From Limnohabitans sp. B9-3 (GTDB lineage: Bacteria; Pseudomonadota; Gammaproteobacteria; Burkholderiales; Burkholderiaceae_C), in contig NZ_NESI01000003.1 in the NCBI RefSeq assembly GCF_002778325.1, forward strand, positions 186,001 through 250,000: DNA of 64,000 nucleotides, in the 5' to 3' direction. The first letter of the stretch is position 1. Every line of letters begins with the position of its first letter. This document shows positions 1 to 7,974 of the stretch, in pieces. Under the pieces are notes generated by a model that did not search any database, had not been told where the DNA came from, and saw only the letters and a list, made by a program, of their open reading frames with translations. The translations under genes and the position numbers were made by a program.

Positions 1-758
1 CGAGGTTTTGGCGCGGGTGTTGTCGGCGCAGCCAATGAAAGCTCAATGGGTTTGTCGAGGACCTTTTCGGTGGACTTGAACAAATCCTCCATGCTGGCCC
101 CTTGGGTGTTCACGCGGCCGGTGTCGACTTGGCTGCGCAGCACCAAGGACAGCGACCCGACGCTGCGTGCCAAATCAATCTGCTCGGCTTGTTGAGGCGT
201 GACCTCTAGCGTCACGGCGTTGACCAAGCGCGGCTTGGTCTCGCTGGTGGAGGCATCTTGGGCTAACGCCAATACCAAGATGCGCTCCAGCACAATTTTG
301 GAAACCACGCGGCCGCTTTTTTCAGTGGCATTGACCATCACATCTACGTAGTTGCCGGGCAGCGCAAAGCCAGCCACACCGACAATTTCATTGATCTTCA
401 CGGTGACAGCGCGTGTGCCCTCGTGCAGCAATGCCGACAGCCCCCCTTTTTCGCCGTGTGCCGCCAGTTTGCTGGGCAACACGGGTTCGCCACGCAAAAT
501 GGGTGTGTTGGTGACGCGTTGGTAAATGAGTTTCGGGTCGGCCACGGGTTCTTTCAACGCGTTGGCGGCTGGCCAATCGATCGTCTCCAACATGCCCTCG
601 CGCAGTGGCGTGCCAAAAGGCAAATCGCGGGCGGCCACCACGACTTTGGTGCTGGCCACGTCGGTGCGTTCCAGCACCCAGTGCAAAGCAATGCCGACTG
701 CGCCCGCACCGAGGGCGAGGGACAAAGCGACGAGTAAGAGGGGGCGGACATTTTTCAC
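1..758 (-). CDS. cpaB: Flp pilus assembly protein CpaB/RcpC (C-terminus cut by window edge)
   Basis: The reading frame opens with GTG (complement of 756-758) and stays open to the left edge, so about 252 N-terminal residues are visible and the C-terminus is missing. The protein begins MKNVRPLLLVALSLALGAGA, a single membrane anchor, followed by an SAF-like domain with the typical 'VVVAARDLPFGTPL' stretch, then a region with 'LPGNYVDVMV' and 'TLEVTPQQAEQIDLA', as in CpaB/RcpC proteins. These periplasmic proteins interact with the secretin complex of Tad pili. The gene lies 10 nt after the prepilin peptidase stop, in the same direction, so the order is flp-tadV-cpaB. The family call is firm; the GTG start is inferred because no ATG is available nearby. 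Confidence 0.9.
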   Translation of the reverse strand, partial: MKNVRPLLLVALSLALGAGAVGIALHWVLERTDVASTKVVVAARDLPFGTPLREGMLETIDWPAANALKEPVADPKLIYQRVTNTPILRGEPVLPSKLAAHGEKGGLSALLHEGTRAVTVKINEIVGVAGFALPGNYVDVMVNATEKSGRVVSKIVLERILVLALAQDASTSETKPRLVNAVTLEVTPQQAEQIDLARSVGSLSLVLRSQVDTGRVNTQGASMEDLFKSTEKVLDKPIELSLAAPTTPAPKP

Positions 759-768
759 ACGCTGACCT

Positions 769-1278
769 TTAGTTGTTCAAGAGCACATAGCCCAAGGTGC
801 CCAAGCCAATGGCCAGTGCATAAGGCAGGCGATGCGGCCCCACCACCATGACCCATTGGCGTGGACGGCCTCCGCTGGCCATTTGCATGACAAAGCCTAG
901 GACGCCTTGGTGCACGTTTTGCCACATGACCGTCAATTGCCCGTGCCGCAGCGCGATCAACAATGCCAACACACCGCCCGATACGCCGGTGAGCATGGCT
1001 ACCGTCAAAATGCCCGGAAAGCCTACAAATGCACCCACAGCAGCGAGCAACTTGACGTCGCCCGCCCCCAAAATGCGCAGCAGATAGAACGGCAAAAACA
1101 CAGCCAAACCAGCCAAGCTGCCCTCTGCCGCATCGATCCAGCCAATGCCATCGGGTTGCCAAGCGATGGCCATGCCCACCGCCCATCCCAGCAGCACCAA
1201 TGGGTTGGGTATTCGGTGGGTTCTGACATCCCACCACATGGCGGCGATCAGCAGCAGGCTGCAGGCGAACGTCCACAT
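769..1278 (-). CDS. cpaA: Prepilin peptidase CpaA/TadV (A24 family)
   Basis: This is a 169-residue polytopic membrane protein. It carries the two catalytic aspartates of type IV prepilin peptidases: Asp17 in 'WWDVRTHRIPN' near the end of the first helix and Asp74 in 'GAGDVKLLAA', the GxGDxK signature. The length fits the short Tad-type peptidases, which lack the N-methyltransferase domain of PilD. By family knowledge it cleaves the leader of Flp prepilins at the cytoplasmic face of the inner membrane. Its likely substrate, the Flp pilin, is encoded 11 nt upstream, and cpaB follows 10 nt downstream, so the three probably form one transcript. TadE-like proteins encoded further right could also be substrates. 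Confidence 0.93.
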   Translation of the reverse strand: MWTFACSLLLIAAMWWDVRTHRIPNPLVLLGWAVGMAIAWQPDGIGWIDAAEGSLAGLAVFLPFYLLRILGAGDVKLLAAVGAFVGFPGILTVAMLTGVSGGVLALLIALRHGQLTVMWQNVHQGVLGFVMQMASGGRPRQWVMVVGPHRLPYALAIGLGTLGYVLLNN

Positions 1279-1289
1279 GGCTGGGTGAC

Positions 1290-1478
1290 TTAAACCGGCT
1301 TGGCTGCGAGCAACTTGGCCGAGATGGCCGTGAAGATGGCGTTCAAGTTCGTGCCAACAGCGGTGGCAGCGGTGATGATGACCACCGAAATCAAGGCGGC
1401 CAACAAACCATATTCAATGGCCGTTGCACCTTGTTCGTCGGCGAGAAAGTTTTGGGTGAGTTGTTTTAACGTGTTCAT
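1290..1478 (-). CDS. flp: Flp-type pilin subunit
   Basis: A 62-residue pilin precursor. A short charged leader (residues 1-17) ends in Gly17, followed by the mature start ATAIEYGLLAAL with Glu22-Tyr23, which is the Flp processing motif (Gly, four residues, then Glu-Tyr). One hydrophobic helix follows and the C-terminus is short, as in Flp/Fap pilins. It is expected to be the major Tad pilus subunit, processed by the TadV-type peptidase encoded just downstream. An AAAGG ribosome binding site sits about 7 nt before the ATG. The ~200 nt between this gene and the divergent AraC gene must hold both promoters. Confidence 0.94.
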   Translation of the reverse strand: MNTLKQLTQNFLADEQGATAIEYGLLAALISVVIITAATAVGTNLNAIFTAISAKLLAAKPV

Positions 1479-1679
1479 GTTTGACCTTTCAAAGTTCCGT
1501 GCGAAGTTGCACCACTGACGGCTTGAATTTAGGTCTTTACTTGCTTATTTGCTGATCAATAGGTCCTGGTTTCGTGCGTGTCGTCCTGTGCATGCATGGC
1601 GATCGATGTGTTTTTTGTGTGCGTCAACGTACAGATAGATCACCAGCGAGTAGGCACAGTCGATCCAAAGGAAAAAACA

Positions 1680-2507
1680 ATGCTTGACCTATTTGCATCG
1701 ACACAGGGGGACTTCGGTCACGTTGAGGTTGTGAAGTACAGCCATGATTTGGTGGTGCATGCCCATCCGCAGACCCATTTTTCATTTTGGTTGGGCGGCG
1801 GCCTGGCCTATGCCCATGTCGACAAAAGTTTGGCGCAACTCGGGCCCGACTTGGCGCTGGGCGTGAATAGCCATGCGTCGCACGATCTTTGCCTGCACGA
1901 CGCGCAGCGCGGGGCTATTTTTTTAAATCTGTATTTGAACGACGCTTGGCTGGATGCACAGTGTGCTGACTTGGCGCATGCCATGGTGTTGGCACAACCG
2001 TGCATTGGCATCACGCCAGAGATGCGCGCGTTGTGCTCGCAGTTGCTGACGCATTTGGTCTCGCCCTTGCAAGAGAAAAACGGGTGTGTCGACGCCGATG
2101 TGCAGTTGTTGGTTGCGAAAACGATTGCTTCAGCCATGACGCCCGAGCAGCTGCAAGCCATGCCCTTGCGTCGCCGCCTGATTGACTTCCGCTTGCGCAC
2201 GGCCATTGCCTACATGCAAGACAACTTGGGTAACCCGAAGGTGGCGGAAGAAGTGGCCGAGGTGGTGGGCTTGTCGCGCAGCCGGTTTTTTGAGTTGTTC
2301 CATGACCAGTTGGGTACATCGCCCCTGGTGTTCTGGAATGCCTTGCGCCTAGAAGCGGCCTTGACACAGCTGTATCAACGCGATGAAAACATGACGTCCA
2401 TGGCGATGGGTTTGGGGTTTTCAACGCCAGGAAATTTTTCACGGTTCTTTCGTGACCAACGCGGCGTCACCCCTTCCGCTTACCGCCGCGGCTGTCATGC
2501 GGCTTAA
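1680..2507 (+). CDS. AraC-family transcriptional regulator
   Basis: The chosen ATG is preceded by AAAGGA at a 7-nt spacing and gives 275 residues; an in-frame upstream start at 1578 lacks such a site. The N-terminal half resembles the sugar-binding/cupin-like sensor domain of AraC proteins ('HAHPQTHFSFWLGGG'). The C-terminal ~100 residues form the double helix-turn-helix, with 'VAEVVGLSRSRFFELFHDQLG' regions split across the first HTH and 'MAMGLGFSTPGNFSRFF' in the second. The ligand cannot be told. It is divergent from the Flp pilin gene and its end overlaps the start of a TadE-like gene, so a role in regulating this Tad locus is a reasonable inference, not shown. Confidence 0.88.
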   Translation: MLDLFASTQGDFGHVEVVKYSHDLVVHAHPQTHFSFWLGGGLAYAHVDKSLAQLGPDLALGVNSHASHDLCLHDAQRGAIFLNLYLNDAWLDAQCADLAHAMVLAQPCIGITPEMRALCSQLLTHLVSPLQEKNGCVDADVQLLVAKTIASAMTPEQLQAMPLRRRLIDFRLRTAIAYMQDNLGNPKVAEEVAEVVGLSRSRFFELFHDQLGTSPLVFWNALRLEAALTQLYQRDENMTSMAMGLGFSTPGNFSRFFRDQRGVTPSAYRRGCHAA

Positions 2508-2907
2508 ACAGCGCGGTGCCACGCTGGTTGAGTTTGCGTTGGTGCTGCCGCTGCTGTTTCTGATCTTGGATGGCATGATCAGCTTCAGCATGGTGATGTA
2601 TGACAAGGTCATTTTGACCAACGCCGTGCGCGAGGCAGTCCGCGCGGGATCCCTGATTCAAAACCCCAAACTGTCGTCCACGCAAATTGCCGATGTTGCG
2701 CGCAGCTATTGCGCCACGTACTTGCTGTCTTTTGGCGCGGCACCAGTGGTGTCGGTGGTGGTCACGCAAGCGGCAGATCCCGTGTTTCAAACGCCAGTCA
2801 CGGTGACTGCGTCGTACACGTTTCAAAGCTTGTTGATGGGGCACTTTCTCACAGCGATGCGTACCCCTTTGGTGTTGACCTCCACCGCCACACGCTGGAA
2901 CGAGTAG
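2497..2907 (+). CDS. TadE-like minor pseudopilin
   Basis: The ATG at 2497 gives 136 residues starting MRLKQRGATLVEFALVLPLL. This is the TadE signature: a short basic N-terminus, Gly7, Glu12 at the fifth mature position, and one transmembrane helix (about residues 8-32). The remainder is a periplasmic domain. A GTG at 2452 is also possible but sits deep inside the AraC gene. The start overlaps the last 11 nt of the AraC gene, so translational coupling is likely. It converges on the tadG-like gene with only 5 nt between stop codons. It is one of two TadE paralogues in the window (the other is at 4145-4588). Confidence 0.85.
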   Translation: MRLKQRGATLVEFALVLPLLFLILDGMISFSMVMYDKVILTNAVREAVRAGSLIQNPKLSSTQIADVARSYCATYLLSFGAAPVVSVVVTQAADPVFQTPVTVTASYTFQSLLMGHFLTAMRTPLVLTSTATRWNE

Positions 2908-2912
2908 TTTTT

Positions 2913-4148
2913 TTACTGATACAGCCCGCTGCGAGCGCTTCCGCCGCCCCCGGGGCCATAGGTGTTGGTCATGGTGAACATGGTGTTGCCGCTGATGCTG
3001 ATTTTTTGTGCCACTGCTGACCCCATCGGAATGTGGGTGCCACTGTTGCCCGTCATGGAGAGTGTGCTGTTTGGAAAATACAAATTCCCCGCCAAAATCG
3101 CACCAGAGTTGCCAACAATGCTGGCGCCCTGCGTGTTGAGCGGGTCTTGCATGAAGAGCATACCCGCATAGTTGCCCAGTGTTGGCGCACTCAAATTCAG
3201 CGTCAAGTTGCCTGACAAACTTAAGCTGCTGTAGGGGTAAGTGCTGCTGTTGCCTGAGTTGTAAAAGGTGACGTCGGTGCCTTTGATCGGTGAAATATTG
3301 CCTGATAAATTCAAACCACCCCCGTACAACACATACACCCCTGGGCTGAACGTCACGCCAAGGTTTCCCGACATCGTGATGCCACCACAGTAAGTGCCCG
3401 GCGTGAGCATCACATTGCCATCGCCTGATTTGGCATAGTTGGTGAACGTGCAACCGCTGAAGCCGGGCAGCGGCAGGTTGGCAAACGGGTCACTGGCCGC
3501 TGCGGAACCGGTGGTGACGGGGCTGATGGTGACATTGCCGTTTCTTGTGTAACCACCCACCACTTGAATCGGCGTGGCCGTGAGGGTGATGTTGCCCGTC
3601 ACTTGCAAGGCGGAGGGGCTGTTCGAGTTCACAAAAATACCGCAGCTGGTGGTGGTGACAGTCGCATTGCCGGTCACACTCAACGCCCCCGATCCTGACG
3701 CCCCGAGTGTGAGCAAGCAGGGTTGCGCACTGCTGGCTGGGCCTGCCACGGCGGTGGCGGAGGTGGTGACGTTGAGTGCGCCAAAGACCCATGCCAAGAG
3801 TGTGCCGCTGGGCTGTGTGATGGTGACCCGTGCGTAGCCGGTGTCCGCCGCAAAGCTCTCGCTTCCGCCAGGAGGAATGGCCACTTGCACCGTGGTGTTG
3901 GCTTGAGCATCTTTGAAACCATTGGCGGTGCTGGCCGTTTGCGCTTGCAAGGTGGCGTTGCTGATGTCTTGGCCATGTTGTCGCGCATTGGCCGCAGACA
4001 AAGCGGCGGAATCTGCAGCGACTTGCATTTGGTTGCGCCGCAACAAGGCAATGCCCATGTCAATGGCCAAGGCCATCAGCCCCATCAGCGCAGGCAGCAA
4101 CAGGGCGACCAGTACGGCGATTGCACCCGTTTGTGAGCGGTTTTTCAT
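2913..4148 (-). CDS. TadG-like Flp pilus-assembly protein with Gly-Asn repeat domain
   Basis: A 411-residue protein. Residues 7-35 (GAIAVLVALLLPALMGLMAL) form the hydrophobic TadE/TadG N-terminal segment, followed by 'MQVAADSAALSAAN', typical of TadG-like (putative Flp pilus-assembly) proteins. Unlike classical TadG I see no von Willebrand A domain. Residues ~150-400 instead carry many irregularly spaced SGN/TGN units, each in a short beta-prone stretch, suggesting a beta-helix or beta-solenoid, and the C-terminus is Gly-rich. It overlaps the upstream tadE by 4 nt (ATGA), ending an operon with the cyclase and HD-GYP genes. It is presumably surface or periplasmic; the repeat domain's function is unknown. 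Confidence 0.82.
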   Translation of the reverse strand: MKNRSQTGAIAVLVALLLPALMGLMALAIDMGIALLRRNQMQVAADSAALSAANARQHGQDISNATLQAQTASTANGFKDAQANTTVQVAIPPGGSESFAADTGYARVTITQPSGTLLAWVFGALNVTTSATAVAGPASSAQPCLLTLGASGSGALSVTGNATVTTTSCGIFVNSNSPSALQVTGNITLTATPIQVVGGYTRNGNVTISPVTTGSAAASDPFANLPLPGFSGCTFTNYAKSGDGNVMLTPGTYCGGITMSGNLGVTFSPGVYVLYGGGLNLSGNISPIKGTDVTFYNSGNSSTYPYSSLSLSGNLTLNLSAPTLGNYAGMLFMQDPLNTQGASIVGNSGAILAGNLYFPNSTLSMTGNSGTHIPMGSAVAQKISISGNTMFTMTNTYGPGGGGSARSGLYQ

Positions 4149-4588
4149 TCGTTGTACATCACGGTGGTGACGTTGAGTGTCGGGTTGATTTGGAAGACGC
4201 CGAGCAGCCCCCCGATCAGCAAGCCTTTGAAGGTGTAGCTGGCGCTAACTTGCAACGGCGTGAGGTAAGTGGGGTCTGAGGCTTGCACCACGGTGACGGA
4301 GGGTGCTTGCGTGGCGTGCAGCGATATCAAGGCGTCTTGGCTGGCATTGACGGCAATGGCCGTGATTTCTGCGTGGGTCAGTTTGGGCTTGCCTTGAGCC
4401 ATGCCGGCACGCGCCGCCATGCTGGTGGCGCTGGTCAGCACAGACTGGTTGTGCAAGACCAGTCCAAACTCTAGAACACCGTCGAGCATGAGCAGCAACA
4501 GGGGCAGCAACATGGCAAGCTCAATAGCTGATGCACCGCTTTGTTGTTTGAGTTTTTTTTCAGAGATGTTTGCTGATAGTTGTGGCAT
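4145..4588 (-). CDS. TadE-like minor pseudopilin
   Basis: A 147-residue protein with the N-terminal signature KLKQQSGASAIELAMLLPLL: Gly18, then Glu23 at the fifth mature position, and one transmembrane helix to about residue 45. A periplasmic domain follows that resembles the paralogue at 2497-2907; both contain 'VSASYTFKGLL'/'VTASYTFQSLL'-type sequences. The start codon lies 29 nt inside the end of the HD-GYP gene and the stop overlaps the tadG-like start by 4 nt, so translation is probably coupled on both sides. TadE proteins are processed by the Tad prepilin peptidase and are needed for pilus biogenesis in studied systems. Confidence 0.87.
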   Translation of the reverse strand: MPQLSANISEKKLKQQSGASAIELAMLLPLLLLMLDGVLEFGLVLHNQSVLTSATSMAARAGMAQGKPKLTHAEITAIAVNASQDALISLHATQAPSVTVVQASDPTYLTPLQVSASYTFKGLLIGGLLGVFQINPTLNVTTVMYNE

Positions 4589-5603
4589 TGTCGATGTCTC
4601 TTAAAGCTGGAAAGGTGTAGTGGTCTTCTCTGAAAATCTTGATGCAGGCGTTGACCATACGCGCGTCATACAAGGTGCCTATGCCTGCTTCTAAGGTTTG
4701 CAATGCTTGTTCAACGCTGAACGCTGCGCGGTAAGGGCGGGCGCCGGCCATCGCGTCCATGGTGTCGGCTACAGACAAGATGCGAGCATCCTCGCTGATG
4801 CTGTCGCCCTTGAGCCCGTTCGGGTAGCCGCTGCCGTCGAGTCGTTCGTGATGCTGCAACACAATTTGTGCGACCGGCCATGGAAAGTGGATGTGTTTAA
4901 GAACGTCGTAGCCCGCTTGCACATGGTTGCGCAACATCGCAATTTCAAAGCTGTTGAGTTTTGTGGGTTTCATCAGGACCTGGGCGGGAATCGAGAACTT
5001 ACCGATGTCATGTACCAAGGCACTTAGGCGAATGCCCTCCACGTTGTGCGGCATCAGTTGCAGTTCGGTTGCGATAGCGACAGATAAGTTAGCCACGCGC
5101 GCTTGGTGACCAGCGGTGTACGGGTCGCGTTCTTCAATCATGGCGGAGAGTACATCCACAATTTCAGACATGCCCAAGCTCACCAAGTGTTGGTATTCCA
5201 GTAGTTGATGGTCGATTTTTTTTCGCTCCGTGATGTCACGGATGTTGCATTGAATGACGCGGTCCCCGTTCACGCCATAGGCGTTACTGACGAATTCAAC
5301 GTTGATGATGACGCCGTTCTTGGTCATCAAAGGCAAGTCGTCGTAGCGGATGTAGCCCTTGTCTTGGAGCACAGCAAAAGCTTCTAGGGAAGACTTTTTG
5401 TCGATGATGGCGCCAATTTCCCACAATCGTTTGCCTACAAGTTCTTCGCGTGAATAGCCCAGAAGGTGAGTGAGAAATGGGTTGGCGTCTTCGATCTGCC
5501 CCGTTTTGAAATCTAAGATCAGGATGCCGTCTTGCGCGGTTTCAAATAAGCGGCGGTAACGCAGCTCGGAGTCGGTCTGATGGGGGGATAAAGGAAATGT
5601 CAT
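4560..5603 (-). CDS. PAS-HD-GYP protein, probable c-di-GMP phosphodiesterase
   Basis: A 347-residue cytoplasmic protein. Residues ~12-128 form a PAS domain ('RLFETAQDGILILD', ending 'IRDITERKK'); residues ~145-330 form an HD-GYP domain. Metal-binding and signature residues are present: His166, His198-Asp199 (HDIGK), His227 and 'HHERLDGSGYP' at 251-261. HD-GYP enzymes hydrolyse c-di-GMP to pGpG or GMP. The gene overlaps the upstream diguanylate cyclase by 4 nt (ATGA) and the downstream tadE by 29 nt, so synthesis and breakdown of the second messenger are co-expressed with pilus genes. The signal sensed by the PAS domain is not evident. Confidence 0.92.
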   Translation of the reverse strand: MTFPLSPHQTDSELRYRRLFETAQDGILILDFKTGQIEDANPFLTHLLGYSREELVGKRLWEIGAIIDKKSSLEAFAVLQDKGYIRYDDLPLMTKNGVIINVEFVSNAYGVNGDRVIQCNIRDITERKKIDHQLLEYQHLVSLGMSEIVDVLSAMIEERDPYTAGHQARVANLSVAIATELQLMPHNVEGIRLSALVHDIGKFSIPAQVLMKPTKLNSFEIAMLRNHVQAGYDVLKHIHFPWPVAQIVLQHHERLDGSGYPNGLKGDSISEDARILSVADTMDAMAGARPYRAAFSVEQALQTLEAGIGTLYDARMVNACIKIFREDHYTFPALRDIDNATTISKHL

Positions 5604-6475
5604 GTCTTTTCTCGATCGCAGGTTATGAGGGTGTTGCGTGGATGTGTCGCTGTTTGTGCCATCACGCTTTGGTTACGCCCTCGGTGTTTGGCTTGCAGCA
5701 TGGCTTGATCCGCAGCGCCGATCAGGTCTTCGTTGTGGGTGTGGGGCGAGATGGTCGTGGTGATGTGGCCAATGCTGATCGTGAGTTGCGGGGAGCTGTG
5801 GCCGGCGACATGCAATCGCAAATCACGAACGGATTGCAGCATGCGCTGGGCCAATTCCTCTGCGGCTTGCGAATCCGTTTGGGGCAAGACCGCCACAAAC
5901 TCCTCGCCACCCCAGCGGCAAATAAAGTCACGCGGACGTTGGCAAACGCTGGCCAGCGCCTCAGCCACGGCTTGCAGCGCCACGTCACCGCTTTCGTGGC
6001 CGTAGCGTTCGTTGAACAGCCTGAAATGGTCAATGTCGATGAACAGCAACGTCAGCGGGGATTGCTCGCGTTGGGAGTGGCGCAGTAAAAGCGGCAGTTG
6101 TTCATCCAAAGCGCGTCGGTTGTGCAAACCGGTGAGTGTGTCGTGGCGTGAATCGGTTTGTGCGTTGATGAGTTGGTGTGACAGTCGGTAGAGATAAAAA
6201 AACATGGCGGAGACGACGCTCACGCCTGCGCAGGCGTAGGCCAGTAAAAATAGATTGCCTTTGAGTAACGATGGCCAAATCGCGGGCGTGATCGTTGTGG
6301 CGTTCAAATAAGCCAAGGTACAGGCGGTATGGTCCACCATCCGCACCAGCCAGTTTTGATACAGGGCAAACCCCGTGCCCACGGACCAGATCAGCAGGGT
6401 GATGGCATACAAAGTCACAATGGTGCGACTCAGCCGTGTGTGAACGCCGAGGGGTTGCTCAACAATGCCGGTCAA
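5600..6475 (-). CDS. Membrane-anchored diguanylate cyclase (GGDEF domain)
   Basis: A 291-residue protein with two membrane helices (about 21-39 and 72-95) flanking a ~30-residue periplasmic loop, then a GGDEF domain (110-270). The active-site signature is GGEEF (189-193). A c-di-GMP inhibitory site, RPRD (180-183), lies exactly five residues before it, so product feedback is expected. 'FIDIDHF' (145-151) holds the metal-binding Asp. It should make c-di-GMP from two GTP. The annotated start is TTG, the first possible start in this frame, with no clear ribosome binding site, so the N-terminus is uncertain. It heads the cyclase-phosphodiesterase-tadE-tadG operon and is divergent from a BLUF gene. 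Confidence 0.9.
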   Translation of the reverse strand: MTGIVEQPLGVHTRLSRTIVTLYAITLLIWSVGTGFALYQNWLVRMVDHTACTLAYLNATTITPAIWPSLLKGNLFLLAYACAGVSVVSAMFFYLYRLSHQLINAQTDSRHDTLTGLHNRRALDEQLPLLLRHSQREQSPLTLLFIDIDHFRLFNERYGHESGDVALQAVAEALASVCQRPRDFICRWGGEEFVAVLPQTDSQAAEELAQRMLQSVRDLRLHVAGHSSPQLTISIGHITTTISPHTHNEDLIGAADQAMLQAKHRGRNQSVMAQTATHPRNTLITCDREKT

Positions 6476-6580
6476 TGTGGTGGCCCAATGAACACAAGAG
6501 AAGTGATTGTTCGGGGCTCGACTCGCACCGTCCGTACGCTACCGCACAGACCCATCTTTTTTTAAGGTCAAGATCGCACC

Positions 6581-6955
6581 ATGCAACTTCATTCCATCAC
6601 TTACACGTCCGTGGCTTCTTATGCGTTGAGCAAGGCCGATTTAGAGCATTTGCTCAGTACCGCACGCAAGCGCAATTTGGAGCAGCACATCACCGGCGTC
6701 TTGCTGTATGTGGAGGGGCGCTTTATGCAGTATTTGGAAGGCCCTAAAGCTGGCTTGGAGGTGGTCTTGCCGTACATCAAATCCTCGCCCATGCATCACC
6801 ACCTAGACTTCCAGAGTATGAAAGCGATGGACGTTCGTGCGTATGAGGCGTGGTCGATGGCCTATGTCACGCCAGACGACCCTACCGCCGCGCCGACTTT
6901 GTCGAGCGACATGACGCAATTTTTGAATCAAACCAGTCGCCAGGTTTTGGACTGA
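6581..6955 (+). CDS. Short BLUF-domain blue-light sensor
   Basis: A 124-residue protein that is almost only a BLUF domain. The photocycle residues fall at the canonical positions: Tyr8 ('ITYTS'), Asn32 ('ARKRNL') and Gln50 ('FMQYLEG'). The 'HITGVLLYVEGRFMQYLEG' region matches the family core, which binds FAD non-covalently and signals through a hydrogen-bond switch. There is no output domain, only a ~25-residue tail, so it must act through a partner, as PixD-type proteins do. It is divergent from the diguanylate cyclase gene (105 nt apart), which makes light control of c-di-GMP a plausible but untested idea. Confidence 0.93.
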   Translation: MQLHSITYTSVASYALSKADLEHLLSTARKRNLEQHITGVLLYVEGRFMQYLEGPKAGLEVVLPYIKSSPMHHHLDFQSMKAMDVRAYEAWSMAYVTPDDPTAAPTLSSDMTQFLNQTSRQVLD

Positions 6956-6982
6956 CTTTTTGACTGACGGGGTTGTATGCCT

Positions 6983-7702
6983 TTAAGTGGCCGTGAGCTG
7001 CGGCAACAGTCGGTCGTATTCGTGTTTGATCACGCCGTAGCATTCACAGGTATGGGCTTCAAGCCCTGCGCGGTCTTGCACGAACAAGTGGCCTCGTGTG
7101 TAACGGATCAGCCCCTCTTCTTGCAAACTGCCCGCCGCTTTGGTGATGCCTTCACGGCGCACGCCCAAGGCTTGGGCGATGGACTCATGCGTCACGATGA
7201 GTTCGGTTTCGCTCACGCGGTCTAGGTTCAACAGCAGCCAACGGCTCAGCTGCTGCAAGATGGTGTGATGCCGGTTGCACACGGCGATTTGCGACATTTG
7301 CGTGATGATCGCCTGTGTGTAGCGCAACATCAAATGCATCACAGCCGGCGAGCGGTGGAAGGCTTGTTTGATGAATGCGGTGCGGAGTTTGTAGCTGTGC
7401 CCAGCGCGCTGCACAACGCCACGACTCAAGGTGCTTTCGCCGCCCATGAACACAGAAATGCCCACCATGCCTTCATGACCCGTCATGGCTATTTCGGTAC
7501 TGCCGCCGTCTTCCAAAATGTGCATCAGAGAAATGACGGCGGTCGTTGGGAAAAAGACGTGCGTCATGCAGGTCCCCGACTCGTACAACACCTGTCCCGC
7601 GACAAGCTGCACGTTTTGGAGTTCGGACTGCCACGCGTTGAGCTCGTCTTGCGGTAGCGCAGCCAACAAATGGTTGAGGCTTTGTTGTTCAGGCTCGAAC
7701 AT
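6983..7702 (-). CDS. Crp/Fnr-family transcriptional regulator
   Basis: A 239-residue protein with an N-terminal cyclic-nucleotide-binding-like beta-roll (about 20-140, 'LVAGQVLYESG', 'TEIAMTGHEGMVGIS') and a C-terminal winged helix containing 'ESIAQALGVRREGITKAAGS'. The beta-roll lacks the cysteines of an Fnr iron-sulfur cluster and the full cAMP-contact motif of Crp, so the effector is unknown. It belongs to the group of Crp/Fnr regulators common near light or stress genes in Burkholderiales. It converges on the BLUF gene, with 27 nt between the two stop codons. Confidence 0.87.
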   Translation of the reverse strand: MFEPEQQSLNHLLAALPQDELNAWQSELQNVQLVAGQVLYESGTCMTHVFFPTTAVISLMHILEDGGSTEIAMTGHEGMVGISVFMGGESTLSRGVVQRAGHSYKLRTAFIKQAFHRSPAVMHLMLRYTQAIITQMSQIAVCNRHHTILQQLSRWLLLNLDRVSETELIVTHESIAQALGVRREGITKAAGSLQEEGLIRYTRGHLFVQDRAGLEAHTCECYGVIKHEYDRLLPQLTAT

Positions 7703-7887
7703 TTTTCACCTTTGATTTTTTTGTTGATTTAGGTAACCTTATCAGTTAACGCATGCAGGATGGCAGGTGAGTCGGCGATTTTTCTGATCTGACCGGATTC
7801 TGTGATCATTGCGTGGCGGTCAATTCCTTCGATCGGGCGAAGGGGCAGGTTAGTCTTAAATCCTGTGCTATACTTCAATCTATCCAA

Positions 7888-7964
7888 GCGGCTGTAGCTC
7901 AGCTGGATAGAGTACTTGGCTACGAACCAAGGGGTCGTGGGTTCGATTCCTGCCAGCCGCACCA
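7888..7964 (+). tRNA. tRNA-Arg (anticodon ACG)
   Basis: A 77-nt cloverleaf. The acceptor stem GCGGCTG (7888-7894) pairs with CAGCCGC (7954-7960), followed by discriminator A and an encoded CCA (7962-7964). The D-arm contains AGCTCAGCTGGATAGAGT and the T-arm GGGTTCGATTCC. The anticodon loop CTACGAA gives ACG, read as ICG after A34 deamination, so it decodes CGU/CGC/CGA. A TATACT -10 element lies at 7869-7874. Confidence 0.97.
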
Positions 7965-7974
7965 AATTGAACAA

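Noticed and set aside
2467..3453. A 328-codon minus-strand frame across the tadE/tadG convergence
   Set aside because: Trp/His/Gln-rich nonsense composition; it is out of frame with the Tad genes, which explain the region.
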